Assembly (NCBI GenBank): GCA_033720735.1
Contig: JAWWBX010000087.1
Coordinates: 1 to 14,494 of the forward strand
Length of the DNA: 14,494 bases
Source of the DNA: B8-G4 sp033720735
GTDB taxonomy: Bacteria; Bacteroidota; Bacteroidia; Chitinophagales; Saprospiraceae
Direction of reading: 5' to 3'
The notes under the pieces are model-generated. The model searched no databases. It worked only from the letters and a program-made list of their open reading frames with translations, and had not been told where the DNA came from. Numbering within the stretch: position 1 is the first letter of the stretch; every line of letters starts with the position of its first letter. Of this stretch, positions 1-6,225 are shown one piece after another. The translations under genes and the position numbers were made by a program.

Positions 1-1
1 G

Positions 2-310
2 GTAGGTCTGGAGGGACGGGTGGTGGAGTTGAGCTGGTATGGTGGGGATGCCACGACCCTCCAGCTGGGAGGAGAGTTTCACAGTTTGCGCAAGCGGCTC
101 ATCAGTTCACAGGTATCGCGGATCCCGGCGCATCAGCGTGCGCGATGGGATCACGATCGGCGCAAACAGAAGGTCTTCGATCTGCTTGCCGACCCGCAAT
201 ATGACGCACATATCACCCATACCATCTCACTCGCGGAGGCGGCCAGTCTGTTCAATCAGTCGCGAGAAGCGCCGCCCGAAGGCCTGGGGTACTGTATTGA
301 ATACGCGTAA
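2..310 (+). CDS. Zinc-binding alcohol dehydrogenase-like protein, C-terminal part (cut by window edge)
   Basis: This is an open frame entering from the left edge and ending in TAA at 308-310, giving the last 102 residues. It has no start inside the window. The text matches the tail of a subfamily of zinc-dependent medium-chain dehydrogenases as I remember it: a strand ending GRVVELSWYG, then FHSLRKRLISSQVSRIP and a Trp/Arg-rich RARWDHDRRK stretch, then a closing GYCIEYA strand. This part completes the catalytic domain; the zinc-ligand and Rossmann regions would lie upstream of the window. In the family the reaction is NAD(P)-linked oxidation or reduction of an alcohol or carbonyl; the substrate cannot be told from here. 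The PTPS-like gene starts only 10 bases after the stop and the glycosyltransferase follows, so the three are probably one operon and pathway. The first part of the gene is unseen, so the family call is good but not certain. Confidence 0.72.
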   Translation, partial: VGLEGRVVELSWYGGDATTLQLGGEFHSLRKRLISSQVSRIPAHQRARWDHDRRKQKVFDLLADPQYDAHITHTISLAEAASLFNQSREAPPEGLGYCIEYA

Positions 311-320
311 CTTGAGCACG

Positions 321-701
321 ATGTACACAGTAAGGATCAGAGAACACATGTTGATCGCACATTCACTGCCACACCCGTTTTTCGGACCGGCGCAGAACAA
401 GCACGGTGCGACTTACGTGGTCGATGCAGAGTTCCGAACGAGTGCACTGGATGAACACAACGTGGTCATTGACATCGGCCTGGCTCATCAGATCCTGCGC
501 GATGCCCTGGCACCACTCAATTACCAGGACCTTGATGACCTGCCGGAATTCGCAGGCCAGTTGACGACCACCGAATTCCTTGCCCGTCACATCCATGCCG
601 CCGTTTGCCAGGCAGTGCCAGCTACCTTCAATGGTGTGGTCAAAGTCACACTGGGTGAATCCCATGTGGCATGGGCGGCGTATGAAGGACCGGTGCGCTG
701 A
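321..701 (+). CDS. 6-pyruvoyl-tetrahydropterin synthase / QueD-like protein with altered active site
   Basis: This 126-residue protein has the T-fold length and layout of the PTPS/6-carboxytetrahydropterin synthase family. Recognisable parts are MLIAHSL with the first zinc His (H14), the second strand KHGATYVVDAEF (H28), the PLNYQDLD helix end, TTTEF (E85), and a last strand with E113, the equivalent of the pterin-anchoring Glu. Against mammalian PTPS the catalytic Cys aligns with G22, the third zinc His of HxH with A30, and the Asp-His pair with N67-Y68. The normal phosphate-eliminating chemistry therefore looks lost or changed, while the pterin pocket Glu is kept. I chose the ATG at 321 because the first beta strand (MYTVRIREHM) belongs to the fold; the internal ATG at 348 would delete it. 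The frame stays open upstream, but that stretch overlaps the dehydrogenase. The gene sits 10 bases after the dehydrogenase and 2 bases before the glycosyltransferase, implying an operon. Confidence 0.82.
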   Translation: MYTVRIREHMLIAHSLPHPFFGPAQNKHGATYVVDAEFRTSALDEHNVVIDIGLAHQILRDALAPLNYQDLDDLPEFAGQLTTTEFLARHIHAAVCQAVPATFNGVVKVTLGESHVAWAAYEGPVR

Positions 702-703
702 TC

Positions 704-1699
704 ATGCAGGTCCATTTTCTCATCCCTGATCCCGGTGCGTTCCAATCCGGCGGCAATCGCTACAACGCGGCTCTCATCGCTGCCCTGCGTCAACGACAGG
801 TACACGTGTCGCACAGCCCGTTCAACCCTGAGATCTATTACGCAAGTCCGGACACGATCTACGTGCTGGATAGCCTGTATTTTGAATCCATCGCACAGCC
901 TGATGCGCTGCCGCCGCAATGCCTGGCGCTGGTTCATCATCTCAACAGCATGTATCCAGGTGGTCCTGGGTATTACGAGCGTCACGAGGCGCCGGTCCTT
1001 GAGCGGATGGCGGGATACATCGCCACCAGTCATTTTACTCGCGAGTATCTTGCTGAGCGGGGATTGGAAGAACAGCAGATCGTGGTGATCGAACCGGTGG
1101 TGGACCGGCCAACAGAAATCCCTGATCGGGAAGTGGCTCGTGTCAGGGGACTCATTGTCGCCAATTGCATTCCGCGCAAAGGAGTCCTTCCGTTCCTGCA
1201 AGCCTTGGCGGACGCACGTCCGCAGCCCTATTTCGACCTGAACGTGATCGGGAGTTTGCAGCATGACGAGACCTATGCCCGGAGTTGTCAGGCGCTGATC
1301 CGTGAGACCCCGGTGCTGGCACAATGCGTGCGGCTGATGGGCGAACAGGATGATGCCACCCTGCATGGCTATTACGACAAGTCAAACATCTTCCTGTCGC
1401 CATCGGAATTTGAAACCTTCGGTATGGCCATTCAGGAGGCGATTGTCTATGGACTGCCGGCATTGGTGCACAGTGGCGGCAATTCGGAACACCATGTGCG
1501 ACCGGGTGTGAACGGTGAAGTGTTTACCTCCCACCAGCAGATGGCCCGGACGTTTGCCGGAATGGTCGATGACCTTGAGAGTCTGCGGCAGTTACATCTG
1601 TCGATTCAGAGCTTTGAGGACCCGTATCTGGATGACTGGCTGGTCGCGGCAGATCTATTGACCGAGTTTGTCGATCGTCTGAGCACGCAGGCGAGCTAG
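704..1699 (+). CDS. GT-B fold glycosyltransferase (GT4-like)
   Basis: This 331-residue retaining-type glycosyltransferase is likely cytoplasmic, with no signal peptide or membrane segment. The N-terminal half opens with the GT-B donor/acceptor loop pattern QSGGNRYNAALIAAL. The C-terminal half has VANCIPRKGVLPFLQAL, a short linker with LMGEQDDATLHGYY, and the GT4 signature around E237-x7-E245 (EFETFGMAIQE) followed by GLPALVHSGGNSEH, which binds the nucleotide sugar. It is shorter than many GT4 enzymes (about 370-400 residues). ATG at 704 lies 2 bases after the PTPS-like stop, with AAGGA further upstream at 684-688, so translation is probably coupled. Because it shares an operon with a pterin-synthase-like gene, a pterin or other small molecule is a reasonable acceptor (inference), as in cyanobacterial pterin glucosyltransferases. 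A lipid or polysaccharide acceptor is the alternative. Its stop codon overlaps the stop of the convergent regulator gene. Confidence 0.85.
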   Translation: MQVHFLIPDPGAFQSGGNRYNAALIAALRQRQVHVSHSPFNPEIYYASPDTIYVLDSLYFESIAQPDALPPQCLALVHHLNSMYPGGPGYYERHEAPVLERMAGYIATSHFTREYLAERGLEEQQIVVIEPVVDRPTEIPDREVARVRGLIVANCIPRKGVLPFLQALADARPQPYFDLNVIGSLQHDETYARSCQALIRETPVLAQCVRLMGEQDDATLHGYYDKSNIFLSPSEFETFGMAIQEAIVYGLPALVHSGGNSEHHVRPGVNGEVFTSHQQMARTFAGMVDDLESLRQLHLSIQSFEDPYLDDWLVAADLLTEFVDRLSTQAS

Positions 1700-2454
1700 C
1701 GCGGACGCAGCTGGTTGAGGCGTTCGAGTACCTCTTGCCGCTTGCGGACCGAGACCGGCACCTTGGCCCCGTCCTGCATGACCAGGTACACCCCGTCGGT
1801 CTTGACATATTCCCTGACCTTGGCGAGATTGACCAGATGCGATTGATGCACCCGCAGGAAGCCGGCGCCGGACAGCATCTTGTCGTACTCCTTCAGCGTC
1901 CGCGCAACCAGGATCGGCCGTTGATCGTCGAGATGAAAGTAGGTGTAGTTGCCGTCGGCAGCGCAGCGGATGATGGCGCTCAACGCGACAATATGCACGC
2001 GGTCGGAGGTATGCAGCGCGATCCGTTCCGGCTGACGGTGTTGCAGCGCCTGCGAAAGGATGGAAAGTTGTGCCTTCTGTGTCGGGAAAGGTGCACGAGC
2101 CCGATCGACGGCTGCTACCAGTTCGTCCGCGTCGATGGGCTTGAGCAGGTAGTCGACGGCTGCATAGCGAAAAGCGCGCACGGCGTGTGCGTCGGAGGCT
2201 GTTGTGAAGATCACCCGAACGGGATGACTGATGATGTCCAGCAGGTCGAACCCGCTCCCGTCGGGAAGTTCGATATCGAGGAAGACCAGATCTGGCTTGG
2301 TCTGGCTGATCAGCCTTGCCCCGCTGACCACGCTGTCTGCGGTGCCGGCAACCAGGACATCAGAGCAATGCGACCCGATCTGGTCTTGCAGAGCCGCCCG
2401 CACCTCGGGAAGATCTTCGACAATAATGGCGCTCAATGCGGACTTCCTTTCCAT
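1696..2454 (-). CDS. LytTR-family response regulator (system 1)
   Basis: This 252-residue regulator has an N-terminal receiver domain (about 7-125) and a C-terminal LytTR DNA-binding domain (about 148-250). Receiver landmarks are the acidic pair E13-D14, phospho-acceptor D60 in FLDIELP, T84/T85 and K105 in YLLKP. The LytTR part shows ADGNYTYFHL, ARTLKEY and FLRVHQSHLVNLAKVREY. It should be phosphorylated by the kinase encoded just upstream on the same strand and then bind tandem direct repeats in promoters. I chose the ATG at 2454: the frame continues to 2514, but that would add 20 residues unrelated to the receiver fold and overlap the kinase by 38 bases. The chosen start leaves a 22-base gap, most of it a 15-base palindrome. 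No strong ribosome site is visible, which is common in Bacteroidota and fits translational coupling to the kinase. Confidence 0.93.
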   Translation of the reverse strand: MERKSALSAIIVEDLPEVRAALQDQIGSHCSDVLVAGTADSVVSGARLISQTKPDLVFLDIELPDGSGFDLLDIISHPVRVIFTTASDAHAVRAFRYAAVDYLLKPIDADELVAAVDRARAPFPTQKAQLSILSQALQHRQPERIALHTSDRVHIVALSAIIRCAADGNYTYFHLDDQRPILVARTLKEYDKMLSGAGFLRVHQSHLVNLAKVREYVKTDGVYLVMQDGAKVPVSVRKRQEVLERLNQLRPR

Positions 2455-2465
2455 CTGGACAAGAT

Positions 2466-2480
2466 ATGAAACGGTTTCAT
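2466..2480 (-). repeat. Perfect 15-base palindrome at the kinase-regulator junction
   Basis: ATGAAAC, one central G, then GTTTCAT form a perfect inverted repeat with 7-base arms. It covers the kinase stop codon (2477-2479) and lies 12 bases before the regulator ATG. In the transcript it could fold into a short hairpin that tunes coupling or differential expression of kinase and regulator. On DNA it could be an operator. The palindrome is seen directly; its function is inferred. Confidence 0.45.
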
Positions 2481-5368
2481 GTACCGGATTCGCGTACGGG
2501 GATGACGGCGACAACCCTGGCTCCCGCTACCTTGCCGTTTTCGTCCATGCGGTTAGTGAGTTCCAGTCGGGCCCGTTTGCTGTAATGGCTGAGCCGTTCT
2601 TTGATGATGGCCAGGGCAGCGGAGGTGTGGGCATGACTCCCGGGCCTGTCAAACCCGCTGCCGTTGTCTTCGACACATACTTCAAGCACCTCCCCGTGCA
2701 GGCTGAAGCGCACGTCGATCCGCGGTGACGGGTGACTGGTGCCATGTTTGACGGCATTCTCAAGGAGCGGCTGGATCAGCATCGGTGGGATCATGATGGC
2801 GAACGCCTCGATAGCTGGGTCGACATGAATCGTGTACATCAGTGGCGCGGGGTGACACATTTGTTCAAGGTCCAGATAGGCGGTGAGGTAGGCCACCTCG
2901 TCCTCCAAGGATACCAGTTCCTGCCGGCTCATCTCAAGTGTCGCCCGCATGAGCCGGGAAAATTGACCCAGATGGCTGCCTGCCTCATCCAGCCGACCCT
3001 GCCGGATCTGTTGTTGAATGGTCTGCACGGCATTGAACATGAAATGCGGATTCATTTGCAGCCGCAACGCTTTCTGCTCAAGTGCGAGCGTTTCCAATCG
3101 GGCCCGCAGACGGGCCTGCTCCCGGGCCGCTTCGCGCCGCAGGCGGGCGGTGCGACGCCGGACCACCCAAGTGATCAGTCCGCCTGCCAACAGCAGGCAC
3201 CCTCCCCAGAACCACCACTGGTGATGCAGCCCCTTGCGGATGGTGAACTTCCAAGGTTGCGCAAGTTGGGCGCAGCGCCCCTGGTCATTGCACACCTGCA
3301 CATCGAACGCATAGTCGTCAGGTGGAAGCCCGGCAAATTGTACGCCGTTGCGGCTGCTCGGAGCCGACCAGTCCGGGTAGAGAGGTGTCAGGCGCCAGGC
3401 ATAGGTGATCTGCGGGGTCTCGCTGATGCCCTCAAATGTGAAGGCAAGTTTGTTCTCCCGGAAGGAGATATTGAGCGGGTCGGACTGCGCACCAAACGGT
3501 GCCGCCGACGCCCGGTGCCGGGTTTCAGGGAGCGGTGTCTGGTCGATCGTGATCTCACTGAGATACACCCCCGGGGTGACACCCGCAGGGCGGTAGGTCG
3601 CCAGCTGGATCTCATAGATCCGGTCGCGGCCGCCAGCCACAATGGTACCATAGGACGTGCGTGCGATGCTCGCCGGAGAAAACGTGCCTGGCAGCGTGCG
3701 CACGACCTCACTGACGGTGCGCACGCCGGTGCGTTCTGGTGTCAGGGCAAGATGCAGGATGCTGCGGTCAGTCCCGACCCACAACGCCTGCTCTTCAACA
3801 CTGATAAACTGGAGATCGTAGGGCTGAAGGGCATAAGGTGCGATCAGCACGTGCAGTTGGTCCGGCAAGGTGAGGTCGAGATACCGAATGCCGCCAGCTT
3901 CTGTGCCCAGCCAGAGCACGTTGCCGTGGTCAAGTGTGGCAGCCAGGATGCGGAAGTCTGTCTCCAGCAGCAGCTGGTACGCGTCTTCCCGGATGATACC
4001 AACCGAGTGCTGGCCGACGCGAACCATGGTCAGGTCGTCCCTGGGCAGCAGCACGACCGGATCGTCGCGGATGGGAAGAGAAAGCTCCTGCACGGTCCAG
4101 GCCGGTACCACAGATCCGGGACGCGCGGCCAGCCCCAGCCGATAAACCTGGTGCCCCCCTGTTTCCAACCACACCGAGCCGGCGGGATCATCGGCGATCA
4201 GTGCCACATTTTCCAGAGGTTTATTGAAAAGCGTATCGAGCTGCAGGTGCGCCTCCCGATCAAGCCATACCTGCATGCTACCGGAAGCGGCCACCCACAG
4301 CCGTCCGATCGCGTCGATGTGGAACGCGGTGATCCCCTCGGTGACCGGGACCGGATCCATTTCCCCGTCCTGATCGACCCTTGCCAGTGTACCGGAATCA
4401 TCCAGGAGAAGCAGTCCGCCGCGGACAGGGTCGCCTGCCAACGCAGGGTTGGTCACGGATCTGCCGAGTGTCCATTCCCTGACCCGGCTGCCTTGATATT
4501 GCAGAAGTCCGTTGGTCCTGCTCCCGACCCAGAGGCGGAAGGCCCGGTCGTAGATCATGTGCTGCACCGGTTGGCTCAGCAGGCCGTCGGTGTCTTCGAC
4601 GGGATAGGTCAGCGCCTCGTCCCCGGTGAAAACGTGCAATCCGGATTCGGTGCCGAGGAACAGCTGGCCTGTTCCGGATGGCAGCAAGGTATTGATGGCG
4701 AGTCCCGTGCGGTACGGATGGACCTGTCCCTGATCGAAGCGCAGCAGCGTTCCGGCCCGGTCAGCCAGCCACAGTTCCTGGTCTTGAACGGCTACTGCAT
4801 GCCAGGCGGATGCTGGCAGAGCATAGGCCAGGATCCGGTCGCCGTGGATGATCCACAAGCTGTCCGTGCCCACCGCGACCAACGCATCATCGTCGGTGCA
4901 AGTCACACATTGGACCGCTTGTTCGAGAATGGGCGTGCGTGCGGTGCCATAGTCCAGCCCGTGTTGTCCGGCCAGCCAGAGCGAGTCGGCACAAACAGCA
5001 ATTTGGCGGAGACCATCATCTGATCCGCCCAGCGGCGCAAACGTGTCTCCATCATAACTGAACGTGCCGGCGCCAGACCACACGTAGAGGGTGCCATCCG
5101 GACCTTCGGTCAAACCGCGGATCTCGTATCCCAGGGTGCGTACGGTTTCGATCTTTTGTTGGAAACGGCCCAGGTTGAACTGATACAATCCGGCACCACG
5201 CGTACCGACCCACAGCATCCCCCGGCTGTCCTCAAACACCACGGTAACGTCGGCCCGCACGAGGCCGGCAGCTTCAGCATATTGTCTGACTGAAGATGAC
5301 TGACCTGAGAGTAGCCATGCGGTCATCAGGAAGACCAGGACAAAGAAAAATCGTATCACGCTTACCAT
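2477..5368 (-). CDS. Beta-propeller sensor histidine kinase, LytS/YehU type (system 1)
   Basis: This 963-residue membrane sensor kinase starts with a signal peptide (MVSVIRFFFVLVFLMTAWLL, residues 1-20). A long periplasmic part of two-component-regulator propeller repeats follows (about 30-610), with recurring blocks such as DSRGMLWVGTRGAGLYQF and RLWVGSRTNGLLQY. After it come a Y_Y_Y-type Ig-like domain (about 620-712), one membrane helix (about 715-738), a coiled coil, and a His_kinase domain. The phospho-acceptor is H775 in QMNPHFMFN; the ATP site shows QPLLENAVKHG and VEDNGSGFD. There is no fused receiver or regulator, unlike hybrid polysaccharide sensors; the separate LytTR gene follows after 22 bases. 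I chose the ATG at 5368 over an upstream TTG at 5407 because the latter overlaps the -7 promoter element at 5405-5412. The propeller suggests an extracellular or periplasmic ligand, possibly a glycan; the identity is unknown. Confidence 0.93.
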   Translation of the reverse strand: MVSVIRFFFVLVFLMTAWLLSGQSSSVRQYAEAAGLVRADVTVVFEDSRGMLWVGTRGAGLYQFNLGRFQQKIETVRTLGYEIRGLTEGPDGTLYVWSGAGTFSYDGDTFAPLGGSDDGLRQIAVCADSLWLAGQHGLDYGTARTPILEQAVQCVTCTDDDALVAVGTDSLWIIHGDRILAYALPASAWHAVAVQDQELWLADRAGTLLRFDQGQVHPYRTGLAINTLLPSGTGQLFLGTESGLHVFTGDEALTYPVEDTDGLLSQPVQHMIYDRAFRLWVGSRTNGLLQYQGSRVREWTLGRSVTNPALAGDPVRGGLLLLDDSGTLARVDQDGEMDPVPVTEGITAFHIDAIGRLWVAASGSMQVWLDREAHLQLDTLFNKPLENVALIADDPAGSVWLETGGHQVYRLGLAARPGSVVPAWTVQELSLPIRDDPVVLLPRDDLTMVRVGQHSVGIIREDAYQLLLETDFRILAATLDHGNVLWLGTEAGGIRYLDLTLPDQLHVLIAPYALQPYDLQFISVEEQALWVGTDRSILHLALTPERTGVRTVSEVVRTLPGTFSPASIARTSYGTIVAGGRDRIYEIQLATYRPAGVTPGVYLSEITIDQTPLPETRHRASAAPFGAQSDPLNISFRENKLAFTFEGISETPQITYAWRLTPLYPDWSAPSSRNGVQFAGLPPDDYAFDVQVCNDQGRCAQLAQPWKFTIRKGLHHQWWFWGGCLLLAGGLITWVVRRRTARLRREAAREQARLRARLETLALEQKALRLQMNPHFMFNAVQTIQQQIRQGRLDEAGSHLGQFSRLMRATLEMSRQELVSLEDEVAYLTAYLDLEQMCHPAPLMYTIHVDPAIEAFAIMIPPMLIQPLLENAVKHGTSHPSPRIDVRFSLHGEVLEVCVEDNGSGFDRPGSHAHTSAALAIIKERLSHYSKRARLELTNRMDENGKVAGARVVAVIPVRESGT

Positions 5369-5404
5369 TGCAACGGTGCCTTCGGTACGATTATTGAAGA
5401 GCAA

Positions 5405-5412
5405 CAAAGGTA
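5405..5412 (-). promoter_or_regulatory. Bacteroidota -7 promoter element for the system 1 kinase
   Basis: Read on the minus strand this is TACCTTTG, a full match to TAnnTTTG. It predicts transcription starting near 5400 and a leader of about 30 bases before the ATG at 5368. I see no convincing -33 TTG at the usual distance, so the promoter may be weak or need an activator. Confidence 0.5.
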
Positions 5413-5502
5413 TGTGTCTCGTGATGTTGAATGCGCATCGCGAGCGGATTGATGCGGCGCGGCGAATTTCTGTAGTTGAGTGAATTCCAGTATATTCGTT
5501 GA

Positions 5503-5677
5503 GACGGTGTGCGCCACGTCAGGACTAGCAATAGCGAGACGGCACCGGTTCCCTTTTGCATTTCAACTTACACAAACCTTAACTCTGAGGGAACCAGAGC
5601 AGGCGGCATCACCCATTGTATTACACCCCCTAGAACTATACGTAAGTAGGATCCCGGGAAGTTTCCCGGGATTTTTT
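5503..5677 (+). ncRNA. Candidate small RNA or leader ending in a strong terminator
   Basis: No convincing gene lies here, but the stretch ends in a near-perfect intrinsic terminator. Inside it GGTTCCCT (5547-5554) can pair with AGGGAACC (5588-5595), while a competing hairpin pairs CTCTG (5583-5587) with CAGAG (5595-5599). A weak promoter candidate lies just upstream: TTTC at 5467-5470, 20 bases, then TATATTCG at 5491-5498, one mismatch from TAnnTTTG. This would give an RNA of roughly 175 bases. The stems and terminator are seen; the RNA is inferred and its 5' end is uncertain. Confidence 0.3.
5651..5677 (+). terminator. Rho-independent terminator on the + strand
   Basis: ATCCCGGGAA (5651-5660) and TTCCCGGGAT (5663-5672) form a perfect 10-base inverted repeat around GT, followed by a run of six T. 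In practice the loop would open to four bases or more. No + strand gene lies upstream before the divergent kinase start, so the terminated transcript is unexplained: a small RNA, or a leader attenuating the lipoprotein gene. Confidence 0.75.
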
Positions 5678-5694
5678 GTCGGGAACGGCGCTTG

Positions 5695-5702
5695 TAGTTT
5701 TG
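5695..5702 (+). promoter_or_regulatory. Bacteroidota -7 promoter element for the lipoprotein gene
   Basis: TAGTTTTG fully matches TAnnTTTG and would start transcription about 35 bases before the ATG at 5742. The nearest TTG (5676-5678), in the T-run of the terminator, gives a 16-base spacer, a little short for a -33 box. Because the promoter lies after the terminator, the lipoprotein gene can be expressed independently of the upstream RNA. Confidence 0.5.
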
Positions 5703-5741
5703 TACAGGCATCCGTATTTTTAGAGAGAATCGCTCCTGCTT

Positions 5742-6158
5742 ATGAAATATCCGCTCTACATCCTGACCCTGTGTGCCGCAACCTTGATGGGCTGCGCCAA
5801 GGACGACGTGGCTGTCCAGCCCAATACACCAACCCTGCTCAATCCGGACATGGCCTATCTCAACATCAACGTGGCCACCGAGAATGAAGCCGCCCAAAAC
5901 GGCGGGTGTCTCGGCAACGAACGTTGTGTCTTTACCGTCGAGGATGCCCTGGTGGTCATTTACGTCAAGGACGGCGACCGGCACCCGCCGGAAACAGCCG
6001 TCGTCGCTGAGGGGCGTACCAATGCCAAGGGAAACGTGGACTTTCCTGAACTGCCGCTGGCCACCTACATGGTGGATGTGGTGAGCGACTATGGTGCGAC
6101 CACCGTAACCGTCGTGCCGGCGAAAGGCTACTACACCAACGTGCTGGTACGATTGTAG
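5742..6158 (+). CDS. Small lipoprotein with a probable beta-sandwich domain
   Basis: This 138-residue protein carries a lipoprotein signal peptide: a hydrophobic start followed by the lipobox LMGC with the lipidated Cys at 18, then acidic residues (AKDD). Anchoring in the outer or inner membrane is expected. The rest alternates short strands and turns: TVEDALVVIYVKDGDR, an acidic linker, EGRTNAKGNVDFPELPLATYMVDVV, and a closing TTVTVVPAKGYYTNVLVRL. The sequence ..T(N)AKGNVDFPELPLATY.. resembles the turn of carboxypeptidase-regulatory-like (prealbumin-like) domains, in which a small beta sandwich serves as a binding or linker module; this is a fold impression, not a family match. Two Cys at CLGNERC could form a disulfide. 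The gene follows a consensus -7 element by about 40 bases and precedes the T9SS protein by 67 bases, so the two may be co-transcribed. No enzyme motif is visible and the function is unknown. Confidence 0.85.
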   Translation: MKYPLYILTLCAATLMGCAKDDVAVQPNTPTLLNPDMAYLNINVATENEAAQNGGCLGNERCVFTVEDALVVIYVKDGDRHPPETAVVAEGRTNAKGNVDFPELPLATYMVDVVSDYGATTVTVVPAKGYYTNVLVRL

Positions 6159-6225
6159 CCGCACAGGCGACCTCGCAGATCGATCTTACCGCAACGAACC
6201 ATTTCACACACTCATATTGTCGAGT

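Noticed and set aside
224..233. TCTCACTCG copy inside the dehydrogenase coding sequence, like the LytTR repeats
   Set aside because: It is a single copy in coding sequence without a partner I could find at 21 bases. It shows the core alone is not specific and that the paired pitch matters.
39..320. Upstream extension of the PTPS-like frame
   Set aside because: The first 94 codons overlap the dehydrogenase end in another frame and look like shadow sequence. The family begins with the strand encoded from 321.
587..1366. A 259-codon minus-strand frame opposite the glycosyltransferase
   Set aside because: The + strand carries a clear GT-B protein here, and the antisense translation shows no motif.
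2732..5023. A 763-codon open frame on the + strand opposite the propeller kinase
   Set aside because: It is antisense to an intact kinase with recognisable domains throughout. The translation is rich in His, Gln, Arg and Pro without any domain; long antisense frames are common at this base composition.
5369..5407. TTG start adding 13 residues to the propeller kinase
   Set aside because: It would place the start inside the -7 promoter element at 5405-5412, whereas the ATG at 5368 begins a normal signal peptide.
5480..5887. A 135-codon + strand frame crossing the spacer
   Set aside because: It runs through the terminator hairpin and into the lipoprotein gene in another frame, with no domain pattern.
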